A stretch of 64,000 bases of DNA from Bin87 sp034420475 (GTDB lineage: Bacteria > Chloroflexota > Dehalococcoidia > Lucifugimonadales > UBA3495): contig DAOULH010000010.1 of the NCBI GenBank assembly GCA_034420475.1, positions 186,001 through 250,000 of the forward strand, read 5' to 3'. The notes under the pieces are model-generated. The model did not search any database. It saw only the letters and a list, made by a program, of their open reading frames with translations, and was not told the DNA's origin. This document shows positions 7,462 through 14,942 of the stretch, in pieces (positions within the stretch are counted from its first letter, which is position 1; the number at the start of each line of letters is the position of its first letter). Made by a program: the position numbers and the translations under genes.

Positions 7462-9753
7462 ATGACCACCACCGCACAGCCCGAACAGCAATACCGTGTC
7501 ATCGGCACCCGGCCGGTTCGACACGACGGCGTGGACAAAGTGACCGGCGCCGCCCGTTACGGCGCCGACATCAACCTGCCCGGGATGCTGCACGCGAAGA
7601 CCCTGCGCAGCCCCTATTCGCACGCGCGCATCCGCAGCATTGACACCAGCAAGGCTGAGGCATTGCCGGGCGTCGTTGCCGTGGCTACCTCGGCAGATTT
7701 CCCCATCATTGAAGACCGCATCCTGGACTTTGCCGAAGTGCAGGGCAACGCTCGCATGATTGCGGAAAACCTGATGGCGAAAGACAAGGTACTGTACGTG
7801 GGTCACGCCGTCGCCGCCGTCTGCGCCACCAGTCCGCACATCGCTCAGGAAGCGCTGGCGCTGGTGGAGGTGGACTACGAAGTGCTGCCCACGGTGCTCA
7901 CCTGGCGGGAAGCCATGGCCGAAGGGGCCGAGTTGCTCCACGAAGACATGACCACCTATTTCCGGCAGGAGCGTTTTGCTCGCGGTGATGACACCGGCGT
8001 GAAGAGCAATGTCGCCGGCCACATCCAGCACAAGGTGGGCGACGTTGAGCAGGGGTTCGCCGAGTCGGACATCGTCATCGAGCGCGAGTTTGAGACCCAG
8101 ACGGTGCACCAGGGATACATCGAGCCGCACGTCTCGACGGCGATGTGGTCGGCGGACGGCCGTGTCACCGTCTGGACCAGCACCCAGGGGCTGTTCAACA
8201 TCCGGGCCCAGACCGCGGCCATCATCGGCGTGCCGGAATCCCAGGTGAAGGTCGTCCCCATGGAGATCGGCGGCGGGTTCGGCGCCAAGGCCATCGCTTA
8301 CCTGGATCCGGTTGCGGCGGTGCTGTCGCGCAAGACCGGAAAGCCGGTGAAGGTGTCCATGGACCGCACCGAGGTGTTCGTGGGCAGCGGCCCGGCTTCC
8401 GCTACCTTCATGCGCTGCAAGATGGGCGTGAAGAACGATGGGACCATGATGGCCGGCCAACTCTACATGGTGTACGAGGCTGGCGCGTTCCCCGGGTCAC
8501 CCGTGGGCGGCGGCGCGCTGACCGGGTTCGGTCCGTACAAAATGGACCACATGCTGGTGGACGGGCTGGACGTGGTCTGCAACAAACAGAAGGTGCAGGC
8601 GTACCGCGCTCCCGGCCAGCCGCAGGTTTCCTTCGCCGTTGAGGCCGTGGTGGACGAGTTGGCGGAGATGCTGGGTATCGAGCCCATGCAGTTCCGCCTG
8701 CAAAACGCCGTGGTGGAAGGCGACCGGATGCCCAACGGCGTCCCTCATCGTGTGTTCGGTTGCATCGAGATGGAAGAGGCGATGGTCAACAGCGACCACT
8801 TCCAGACCCCATTGGAAGGAGAGAACCGGGGGCGTGGTATCGCCGTCGGGTTCCGCTGGCAGGCTGGCCAGGCTTCGTCCGCCACCATCAACGTCAATGC
8901 CGACGGCACTTTGAACCTGATCACCGGGTCGGTGGACATCGGAGGAACCCGTACCGCCGTCGCCATGCAGGTGGCGGAAGCCCTGGGGATCGACGTGGAC
9001 CGCATCGCCCCCACCGTGGTTGACACCGACACCGTCGGCTGGACCGCCACGACCGGCGGCAGCCGGATCGCCTTTGACACCGGCCTTGCCGCCATCGCCG
9101 CGTCGGAAGACCTGCGGGATCAGATGGCCCAGCGGTGCGCCCTGGTATGGGAGGTGGAGCCCGAAAACGTCGAATTTGCCGACGGGGTGTTCACCTGCAC
9201 CAGCACCGAAGAGAGCATGACTATCGCCGATGTGGCGAACCGGATGATGCGGACGGGCGGGCCGCTGACCGCTTCGGCGTCGGCGACTTCAACCGGCGTT
9301 GGTCCGGTAATCGCCGGCAACATAATCGACGTTGAGGTCGATCCGGACACGGGTAAGGTGGACATCCTGCGCTGCACGGCGTTCATCGACTCCGGAACCT
9401 CGGTGCACCCCAGCTACGTGGAGGGCCAGATGCAGGGCGGCACCGTGCAGGGCCTCGGTTGGGCGATGACGGAGGACTACACCTACGCCGATGACGGCCG
9501 GATGCTGAACTCCAGCTTCCTGGACTACCGTATGCCGACGGCGCTGGACCTGCCCATGATCGACACCGTGGTCGTGGAAGTGCCCAACCCCCGGCATCCT
9601 TACGGTTTGCGCGGTGTGGGCGAGGCCCCGCTGATTCCGCCTCTGGCCGCACTGCACAACGCCATTTACCACGCGGCTGGCGTTCGAGTGAACAAACTTC
9701 CGATGTCCCCTACAGCAGTGTTGGAAGCGTTGCAGGAAGCCAACGGCGCATAG
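7462..9753 (+). CDS. Xanthine dehydrogenase family molybdopterin-binding subunit
   Basis: A 763-aa large (molybdenum) subunit of the xanthine oxidase family. The a/b hammerhead domain covers about residues 20-130 (KVTGAARYGADI, LRSPYSHARI). The Mo-binding region shows GGGFGAK, AYRAPGQP and the C-terminal RGVGEAP with the catalytic Glu. The ATG at 7462 follows GGAGGAAACCC; upstream in-frame codons lack a site. The usual FAD and 2Fe-2S subunit genes are not beside it. It should hydroxylate an aromatic heterocycle or aldehyde when partnered. A paralogue lies at 25.2-27.5 kb. Confidence 0.92.
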   Translation: MTTTAQPEQQYRVIGTRPVRHDGVDKVTGAARYGADINLPGMLHAKTLRSPYSHARIRSIDTSKAEALPGVVAVATSADFPIIEDRILDFAEVQGNARMIAENLMAKDKVLYVGHAVAAVCATSPHIAQEALALVEVDYEVLPTVLTWREAMAEGAELLHEDMTTYFRQERFARGDDTGVKSNVAGHIQHKVGDVEQGFAESDIVIEREFETQTVHQGYIEPHVSTAMWSADGRVTVWTSTQGLFNIRAQTAAIIGVPESQVKVVPMEIGGGFGAKAIAYLDPVAAVLSRKTGKPVKVSMDRTEVFVGSGPASATFMRCKMGVKNDGTMMAGQLYMVYEAGAFPGSPVGGGALTGFGPYKMDHMLVDGLDVVCNKQKVQAYRAPGQPQVSFAVEAVVDELAEMLGIEPMQFRLQNAVVEGDRMPNGVPHRVFGCIEMEEAMVNSDHFQTPLEGENRGRGIAVGFRWQAGQASSATINVNADGTLNLITGSVDIGGTRTAVAMQVAEALGIDVDRIAPTVVDTDTVGWTATTGGSRIAFDTGLAAIAASEDLRDQMAQRCALVWEVEPENVEFADGVFTCTSTEESMTIADVANRMMRTGGPLTASASATSTGVGPVIAGNIIDVEVDPDTGKVDILRCTAFIDSGTSVHPSYVEGQMQGGTVQGLGWAMTEDYTYADDGRMLNSSFLDYRMPTALDLPMIDTVVVEVPNPRHPYGLRGVGEAPLIPPLAALHNAIYHAAGVRVNKLPMSPTAVLEALQEANGA

Positions 9754-9766
9754 CCCCAAGTCAATC

Positions 9767-9796
9767 TGCCGGGACGAATAATCATTCGTCCCGGCA
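9767..9796 (+). terminator. Strong hairpin after the molybdopterin hydroxylase gene
   Basis: TGCCGGGACGAAT at 9767-9779 pairs over 13 bp with ATTCGTCCCGGCA at 9784-9796 around loop AATC, 14 bases after the stop. The T-run is weak, but the stem is excellent. Confidence 0.75.
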
Positions 9797-9806
9797 ATCC
9801 TATAGC

Positions 9807-9815
9807 TGATATATT
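9807..9815 (+). promoter_or_regulatory. Possible extended -10 promoter
   Basis: TGATATATT (TGn plus TATATT) lies 26 bases before the ATG at 9841, just after the terminator hairpin. It would give a very short leader containing the GGGGGG ribosome-site-like sequence. Confidence 0.35.
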
Positions 9816-9840
9816 GGCCGAGTGGGGGGTCTAAAGCTTC

Positions 9841-10224
9841 ATGACCATTGAAGTGCCGATCGCGTTCATCATCGCTCTGTTTGCGTTTAACAGCAGCGTC
9901 GTAACCGCTCTGGTGGGCGTGGTGGTGTATTTGGCTCTGCGCATGGGCCGCTTTCCTACCCGCCTGGAGTTCAACGAGCTCCGCGGCGAGCTAAAGGCGG
10001 ATATGGCCCAGTTTCGGCAGGAATATCGGGAAGAAATGGCCCAGTTCCGGCAAGAAATCCGGGAAGAAATGGCCCAGTTCCGGCAGGAACTCCGCGACGA
10101 TTTCCACCGCAGCCATCAGCAACTATTGCTTGCGCTGGCCGGTCATTCACATAGGGACAACGGACAGGCGGTATTCACTGTGCCGGCAGAATTGGATCCG
10201 ACGCCGACCCCTGCTGACGACTAG
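9841..10224 (+). CDS. Small membrane-anchored coiled-coil protein with 11-aa repeats
   Basis: A 127-aa protein. Residues about 5-35 form one hydrophobic segment (IAFIIALFAF...VVVYLAL). A coiled coil follows in which an 11-residue unit beginning MAQFRQE occurs three times, then a polar tail ending DPTPTPADD. The hendecad period suits a right-handed or parallel coiled coil. It overlaps the convergent 10221 gene by four bases. It resembles in design, not in detail, the coiled-coil membrane proteins at 18.1 and 24.8 kb. The function is unknown. Confidence 0.72.
   Translation: MTIEVPIAFIIALFAFNSSVVTALVGVVVYLALRMGRFPTRLEFNELRGELKADMAQFRQEYREEMAQFRQEIREEMAQFRQELRDDFHRSHQQLLLALAGHSHRDNGQAVFTVPAELDPTPTPADD
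10003..10101 (+). repeat. Three tandem 33-bp repeats inside the coiled-coil gene
   Basis: Units at 10003-10035, 10036-10068 and 10069-10101, each beginning ATGGCCCAGTT and encoding an 11-aa hendecad. The units differ at a few positions. Confidence 0.9.
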
Positions 10225-10763
10225 GAACGCGGTTCCAACACCTCGGTCAGCATCAGAAAGTTGGCCTGAAGCTCCGGTGCCAGGGTCGTGCCGCCGCGTG
10301 ACAGGAGCAGCAGCAGGCGCACCTGGGCCGCCAGATCCGCCGCAAGTTTGCGCTTGGCCTCCGCTACAGTGTCGGCGGATACCGGCACCCGCAGGCCGTT
10401 CAAGGGCAAGGCGGCTCGCGATTCACCGGCCCAATACTGATCCAGGCTGTCGATAATGACTACCGGAATGTCCTTGGATACCACAAAGGGGGCCTCGGGT
10501 GGGCTATCCGCAGCGGTCAGCACATCGGCGAACGCCCGGGTCACGTCGCTGTGATTGATGTGAAACGTCGCCGAGTTGGGTTGACTTGAAGAATTGCGCC
10601 GCCAGCCCCACTCCTCCGGGAGAGCGGTGTTATAGTTCGGCGTTACGCTTACGGGCAGCGCAATGTCTTCGGCCAGCGGCCGGCCGGCCGCTTGGTCGTC
10701 TGACGGGTCTCGTAGCCCGTAGCGCGGCTCGATAACTTCTTCCGATTGCTCTGGGGTGGTCAT
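10221..10763 (-). CDS. Hypothetical protein, partner of the DUF3467 gene
   Basis: A 180-aa soluble protein starting MTTPEQSEEVIEP; this start follows the upstream DUF3467 stop by 16 bases. No known domain is recognised. The N-terminal 75 residues are polar; a central strand-rich region contains VVIIDSLDQYW, and the C-terminal 50 residues are helical and Leu-rich (AAQVRLLLLLS). Tight linkage with the DUF3467 gene suggests the two products act together. A longer frame from 10856 would overlap the upstream gene and is rejected. Confidence 0.6.
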   Translation of the reverse strand: MTTPEQSEEVIEPRYGLRDPSDDQAAGRPLAEDIALPVSVTPNYNTALPEEWGWRRNSSSQPNSATFHINHSDVTRAFADVLTAADSPPEAPFVVSKDIPVVIIDSLDQYWAGESRAALPLNGLRVPVSADTVAEAKRKLAADLAAQVRLLLLLSRGGTTLAPELQANFLMLTEVLEPRS

Positions 10764-10779
10764 CAAGATCTCCGCGCCA

Positions 10780-11178
10780 TCAATGGCCGTGACCGTCGCC
10801 GTCGATTTCCCAAGCGGCGTACACTTGCTCAGGGAGAGTGATGGGACCAACGGCATCTTCGTACTCGCGAACGTGCTTCGCCGACAGAACCGCGATGGCC
10901 TTCATCATCTGGGGACTGACCTTGATGCGAGCCCGCAGAATGGGTTCGCGTTCCTCGACCTGCTCCCCGAAAAACAGCACGGCCGAGTACAGGCTGCTGA
11001 AGATGTGGAAAGAATCGCTGTAGAAGGTGATGGGATCCAGCGAGCTGGGTCCTTCGGCCGGGGCCGGAGCAGGGGCGGTGTTAACGTTCAGCGCGGGGAC
11101 TTCACCGGGGTTGATGTAACTGTCTTCCTGGGGCGGCTTGTCCTCCGGCGGAACGTAGGGGCGTTGGATGATGGGCAT
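10780..11178 (-). CDS. DUF3467 family protein
   Basis: A 132-aa protein. After a proline-rich N-terminal 50 residues (PPEDKPPQED, APAPAPAEG), the C-terminal 80 residues match the DUF3467 plan: YSDSFHIFSSLYSAVLFFGE, then ARIKVSPQMMKAIAVLSAKHVREYE. DUF3467 proteins are small, widespread and functionally uncharacterised. It is first in a two-gene minus-strand unit with the 180-aa hypothetical. Confidence 0.72.
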   Translation of the reverse strand: MPIIQRPYVPPEDKPPQEDSYINPGEVPALNVNTAPAPAPAEGPSSLDPITFYSDSFHIFSSLYSAVLFFGEQVEEREPILRARIKVSPQMMKAIAVLSAKHVREYEDAVGPITLPEQVYAAWEIDGDGHGH

Positions 11179-11270
11179 GTTACCTCCGTCCCTGTCCGCA
11201 TTATGTACGCGGCAGGTTGATGGGGCGATTAGCCGCCATTATAACGAGTTTGGCGACGGGTTGCCGGATT

Positions 11271-11783
11271 TCAGCCTTCCGGTTGGGACAGGCCGTCGAT
11301 GAATTCCAGGCCGGGAAGCTTGGAGAGTTCCTGGGGAGGCATTTTCACCTTGGCGGATCTGCTGCCGGCGCCGAGGATGATGTAATCCATCTCCAGCAGG
11401 CGCTGGTCGGCGTATATGGGCAGGTCTTCGGGCAGGGCCATGGCAGTGACACCGCCGATCATCATGCCGGTCAACTCGCGGGTTTCCTCGGAGGAGGCAA
11501 AGGAAGCCCGGGACACTCCCATGAGCCCCCGCACCCTCCGGTTCACGTCCAGCCGGTCACAGGCACGCACGATGCACGCGCAGTAAGCAGCGGCGCCGCG
11601 CTTGCTGGCGACGATGATGGTGTTGGCGGAGTGAGGCAGATCGTACCCGTACTGGGCGCAAAAGTCCGCAGTGTCGCCGTACTTGGGGTCGATGGAGATC
11701 CATTCCCAATCCGCGATAGCCAAGTCGTGCAGGACCGACCGGACACGGGTTTCCAAGGCGTTGCTGTCGTCTGCTGTCGTCAT
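11271..11783 (-). CDS. YbaK/EbsC-type aminoacyl-tRNA deacylase
   Basis: A 170-aa protein of the YbaK/ProX editing fold. Visible family features are the IIVASKRG strand, the ANxxV-like core, and ETRELTGMMIGGVTAMALP, which corresponds to the conserved G-G-V-T/S-P loop. Such enzymes hydrolyse misacylated tRNA (for example Cys- or Ala-tRNA-Pro) in trans. The conserved Lys of YbaK probably falls in VASKRG. The gene starts at 11783, five bases after the stop of the upstream dehydratase, so the two are co-transcribed. Confidence 0.78.
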   Translation of the reverse strand: MTTADDSNALETRVRSVLHDLAIADWEWISIDPKYGDTADFCAQYGYDLPHSANTIIVASKRGAAAYCACIVRACDRLDVNRRVRGLMGVSRASFASSEETRELTGMMIGGVTAMALPEDLPIYADQRLLEMDYIILGAGSRSAKVKMPPQELSKLPGLEFIDGLSQPEG

Positions 11784-11788
11784 GACTT

Positions 11789-12793
11789 CTATCCGAAACT
11801 CAGGGTGGCGTCTGAGAGGCAAACGAGTTCGTCCCGTTGATTGACGCCCCGGATCCGGCATTGGACCTTGCGTTGGCCGTATAGATTACCGCCCGTACCG
11901 GTGACCTCGCCGGAGAAGGTCACCACGTCGCCGGCGCGGAACGGGGTGATGGCGCGCATCACGAGGTTGCCGCCATTGTACAGGGCCTCGGGCGGAACAT
12001 TGAGCCCGATGAACCGGTCGACGTAGGACATGGTTGCCGGTCCGGCGTTGACCGCGCCGCCGAATATGTTCTGCCGGGCGAACTCTTCGTCGGTGTGGAT
12101 GTTGCTTTCGCTGGGCTGGCCGGCCAGCCGTTGGGCGTTCTTGCGCAGGATGTTTTCGGTGGTTTCGCCGACCGACAGGGCGCGCGGCAGCGGAGTTCCG
12201 GCCAGAGCGTTCTCCCAGGTCAGGAACTGGGCCGGGTCCGGTACGGCTGCCGTGTCGGCGGCGGGAGCGGAGCCGGACGATGTCTCCGGAACAGATCTTT
12301 GTCCGGCAGAGTACTCAAAGATGCAGGTGTAGTCGTAGCTGGCTACCACCGCCCCAGCCTCGTCAAAGGCGGAGACCCGGAACGTGACGAACTTGCTGCC
12401 CCGGCGTTCGTATTTCTGGTGCACCCGACGTGTGCCGGTAAGGGTTTCGCCGGACCGCACCGGCCGGTACCAGCGCATTTCGCACTTGGCGAATGGAGTC
12501 TGGCGCCGGTTGGTCTGCGAACGTTCCTGGGCGACGAAGCCGTTGGCCTCAGCGATTTCGTCCCGCAGCAAAGGCGCGTAGGTCAGCGCCATGGTCGGCA
12601 TGGCGAGCAAGGGACCGGAATCGTGGCCTGGGGCCGGCATCGAGTATCGCGGGTCGGGGTTCTGGGCGCAGGCCGCGTATTCGGCGATGTTCTCTGCCGA
12701 CAGGGTCACTTGGGTTTCCCCGCCGGCCTGGCCGACGCGCACGGCGTCGTAGGTCCACAGGCGCTCGGCGATGGTAGCGTTCGGTTGGGTCAT
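11789..12793 (-). CDS. MaoC/FAS1-like double hot-dog dehydratase
   Basis: A 334-aa protein with two hot-dog domains. The N-terminal half (MRWYRPVRSGETLTGTRRV, then VTFRVSAFDEAGAVVASYDY) matches the FAS1-like dehydratase domain. The C-terminal half (NIHTDEEFARQNIFGGAVN, ITPFRAGDVVTFSGEV) is MaoC-like, with the N-x-H-x-D type substrate-side His in NIHTDEEFA. Such enzymes hydrate or dehydrate enoyl/3-hydroxyacyl-CoA. The ATG at 12793 follows GGAGG; the longer frame to 12985 lacks support. Co-transcribed with the YbaK-like gene. Confidence 0.82.
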   Translation of the reverse strand: MTQPNATIAERLWTYDAVRVGQAGGETQVTLSAENIAEYAACAQNPDPRYSMPAPGHDSGPLLAMPTMALTYAPLLRDEIAEANGFVAQERSQTNRRQTPFAKCEMRWYRPVRSGETLTGTRRVHQKYERRGSKFVTFRVSAFDEAGAVVASYDYTCIFEYSAGQRSVPETSSGSAPAADTAAVPDPAQFLTWENALAGTPLPRALSVGETTENILRKNAQRLAGQPSESNIHTDEEFARQNIFGGAVNAGPATMSYVDRFIGLNVPPEALYNGGNLVMRAITPFRAGDVVTFSGEVTGTGGNLYGQRKVQCRIRGVNQRDELVCLSDATLSFG

Positions 12794-12813
12794 GGCAGCT
12801 GCCTCCTGGAAAC

Positions 12814-12833
12814 TGCGGGAATTATAACCCGCA
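12814..12833 (-). promoter_or_regulatory. Palindrome over a TATAAT -10 element: possible operator/promoter
   Basis: TGCGGG at 12814-12819 and CCCGCA at 12828-12833 form a perfect inverted repeat around an A/T spacer that contains TATAAT on the minus strand (12821-12826), 28 bases upstream of the dehydratase ATG. A repressor bound here would cover the -10 box. Confidence 0.4.
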
Positions 12834-12876
12834 ATGGCAGCCGGGCCCCACAGCGCAGAGCCGATGTGACAACGCT

Positions 12877-13635
12877 TCAGACGGGCTTGCGTCCCACGAA
12901 CAGGTTGCCGCCGAAACCGCCTTCGTAGGCGTTGGTCTGCACGTACTCCGCCTCCAGCCCGGCGTCGCTCAGTGCTTCCAGCCACAGAGCTTTGCGAAAC
13001 AGGCCGCTGGTATGGCGGTCCACCTCCACCTGGATGTTGCCGTCGCGGTTGATGATGAACACGAACACGGACTCAACGGTGGTGGCTTCAGGAGACGGCT
13101 GAGCGACGTATTCGATGAATGTCACGTTGCTATCTTCCGTTTCCCGGGTCCATTCCACAACTCTTGAGCCGCCGAAGGTATCCCGCAGGCAATCGGGAGC
13201 CAGCAGGACCAGCCCGCCAGGATCCAAATGCGCCTGCGCGGTCTGGATGGCGGCCCGCAAGTCCTCTTCGGTTACCATGTAATTCACGGCGTCGTGAATC
13301 GTGACCACGTCGAAGGTCCGGCCCAGCCGGATGGCGCGCATGTCGCCGAGGTGGTGGATGGTGTACGGGTTCAGGCTCTGGGAGATTTCCAGCATCTCCG
13401 GGGAGATGTCCACTGCCTCAGTGGTGAAATGACGGGTGAAATGCGACAGCAGATGGCCGCCGCCGCATCCCAGGTCCAACAACCGGGCTCGCGGTTCCCA
13501 TGCCGGCTGATTTCCCGTCCACCCGAATTCCGACCAGATCAGATCCCGCCACTCCGCCGCTTCTACCGTGTATTCCTCGGGCGGGCTGATGATCGGCCAA
13601 AGGTGGGCCAGGTCATGGTAGAGGCGCAGGGTCAC
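12877..13635 (-). CDS. Class I SAM-dependent methyltransferase
   Basis: A 252-aa methyltransferase. Motif I is LLDLGCGGGHLLSHF at about residue 52, followed by the acidic TEAVDISPEML, and FDVVTIHDAVNYM as the motif II/III region. The C-terminal part (FRKALWLEALSDAGLEAEYV) matches the common Methyltransf_25/11 architecture. The substrate is unknown. It begins eight bases after a 79-aa hypothetical gene on the same strand, so they likely form an operon. Confidence 0.82.
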   Translation of the reverse strand: MTLRLYHDLAHLWPIISPPEEYTVEAAEWRDLIWSEFGWTGNQPAWEPRARLLDLGCGGGHLLSHFTRHFTTEAVDISPEMLEISQSLNPYTIHHLGDMRAIRLGRTFDVVTIHDAVNYMVTEEDLRAAIQTAQAHLDPGGLVLLAPDCLRDTFGGSRVVEWTRETEDSNVTFIEYVAQPSPEATTVESVFVFIINRDGNIQVEVDRHTSGLFRKALWLEALSDAGLEAEYVQTNAYEGGFGGNLFVGRKPV

Positions 13636-13642
13636 GGCGAGT

Positions 13643-13882
13643 TCAGGCTGCCTTGGCGGTGATGCCGAAAGTGTCCACGTACAGGAATTCCCGGATTCTG
13701 CCCAAGGTAGATCCTGAAGCCGGCGGGTTGTTGTACAGCCATCGTTCCAGGTTGCTGACGATTACGCCGGGCTCCAGCTCGATGGCAGGACGACCCAGTC
13801 GTTCCCACCTTGCAATCATGCGGGCGGCGTCGGCCGGAACCGAAAAGTTTGTGCATACTTGGGTTGCAGAGTAAGCGCCCAT
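13643..13882 (-). CDS. Hypothetical 79-aa protein
   Basis: A small soluble protein starting MGAYSATQVCTNFSVP. The middle (ADAARMIARWERLGRPAIEL) is helical and a short NLERWLYNN segment follows. No family is recognised. It is the first gene of a probable operon with the methyltransferase and has an interesting inverted-repeat-rich upstream region. A DNA-binding or antitoxin-like role is possible from size and position only. Confidence 0.6.
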   Translation of the reverse strand: MGAYSATQVCTNFSVPADAARMIARWERLGRPAIELEPGVIVSNLERWLYNNPPASGSTLGRIREFLYVDTFGITAKAA

Positions 13883-13905
13883 TGTTCGACCTCATGTTCT
13901 GATTA

Positions 13906-13919
13906 CGAACAATTGTACG
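13906..13919 (-). promoter_or_regulatory. LexA/DinR-like box upstream of the 79-aa gene
   Basis: CGAACAATTGTACG matches the Gram-positive SOS box consensus (CGAAC-N4-GTTCG) with one mismatch. A further TTGTTCG at 13882-13888 forms a second half-site arrangement with CGAACAA. This may be a LexA operator for the 79-aa/methyltransferase unit, or chance. Confidence 0.3.
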
Positions 13920-13969
13920 ATGTGCCAACCATGCGCGCAAGGATCCACGGTCAGCGAGCCCGACGCAAT

Positions 13970-14713
13970 TTACTCCGTTGCCAATTGGTCCAGCCAGGAC
14001 TCGATCAAGTTGACCCCGCGGGCTCCGGCGCTGATGTGGGCGATACGGCCCTGCTTGTCGATGAACACATAGCTGGGAACTCCCTGGATACCGTATGCTC
14101 CCGCCAATTGCGCCTGCGCATCGTACACGTTCGGGAAGGTGAGCTGATTGCGCTCCACGAACTCGATGGTTGCCGCCTCGGTGGTGTTGAACTGCGAAAC
14201 ACCGATGACGTCGATGCCGGCGGCATCGAGTTTTTCCCGGTAGAGGGATGCTACGACGGGCAACTCCCGTCCACAGTGCGGTCACCAGGGCGCCCAGAAC
14301 GCCAGGAGCGTAGGCGAGCCGTAGGCGTCCGGCAGAGAAAACTCCGACCCATCCAGCATCTGGGCGTTGAAGGGTATCGCGGGCTGACGGTCCTCGGTCG
14401 TGGCCTTGGTCGGCGTGGGCCAGGGCGTGTAGGTGGGCCGGGGTCGCGGAGTGTACGTTGGCGCCGGAGTGTCGGTTGGCGGAGCGGAAGTTGGCGCAAG
14501 TGTCGGCGTTGGCGGGACCGTGGGATCGGCGGTAGGCAAGAGCGCTTCGACGGTGGCGCCGTAGTCGCCGGCTTGAGTTTCGGCGGGCGTTTGGCCGCAC
14601 CCGAGCGTCGCCGCGCACAGTGCCAGCGCGGCGATGACGAATATAAGGCGTTGCAGAAAGCGACGGTTCACTCGTCTGGCGATATTGGGTGTAACGGACG
14701 TCCGGTGGTTCAT
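13970..14713 (-). CDS. TlpA/thioredoxin-fold lipoprotein, probable selenoprotein (TGA = Sec144)
   Basis: Read through one in-frame TGA (14282-14284), the frame gives a 247-aa protein. Residues 20-39 form a signal sequence ending in a lipobox-like TLGC, so it is probably membrane-anchored outside the cell. Residues about 45-95 are a Pro/Thr-rich linker. The thioredoxin domain follows: FWAPW, then TGA, then PHCGRELPVVASLY, so the stop replaces the first Cys of the WCxxC redox motif, giving Sec144-Pro-His-Cys147. The rest of the fold is intact, including the cis-Pro region GVPSYVFIDKQGRI. A hairpin fitting bacterial SECIS rules lies right after the TGA. Likely a thiol-disulfide or peroxide-related oxidoreductase. 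A nonsense mutation is the alternative. Confidence 0.8.
14251..14284 (-). promoter_or_regulatory. Candidate bacterial SECIS element downstream of the Sec TGA
   Basis: On the minus strand the TGA (14284-14282) is followed after ten bases by a six-pair stem GACGGG/CCCGTC (14271-14266 with 14260-14255) and loop AGTTG (14265-14261). A lower stem of four pairs (14276-14273 with 14254-14251), with one bulged G at 14272, extends it. The apical loop begins 16 bases after the TGA and has G as its second base followed by T, which satisfies the published bSECIS spacing (16-37) and loop-G rules. Confidence 0.7.
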
Positions 14714-14942
14714 GGCGTATCTACCGTAGCACACTTTTTCACAGTGCGGGACAGGTCAGCGTTGGAATCACGGGCCGAAGGCGGCTCCGATCCCGAGCGG
14801 TGGTTGGCGAACGCCGGGCGCTACGTCCGCGGTTTTCGCAGCCGGAACATGCTGGTGCGATATACTACCCGGCACAATTTGTTAGTCGCCGCTCTCACGA
14901 TTTTCGGGTGTCCGCCGCCGGTGTCCGCCGCCAAGGACGCCA

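Noticed and set aside
10221..10856. Longer 211-aa version of the DUF3467 partner
   Set aside because: It would overlap the upstream DUF3467 gene by 77 bases; the internal ATG at 10763 gives normal operon spacing.
13970..14713. Thioredoxin gene as a frameshifted or ordinary pseudogene
   Set aside because: Both halves are in the same frame, only one stop interrupts them, it falls exactly on the redox Cys, and a SECIS-like hairpin follows. A nonsense mutation remains possible but is the poorer explanation.
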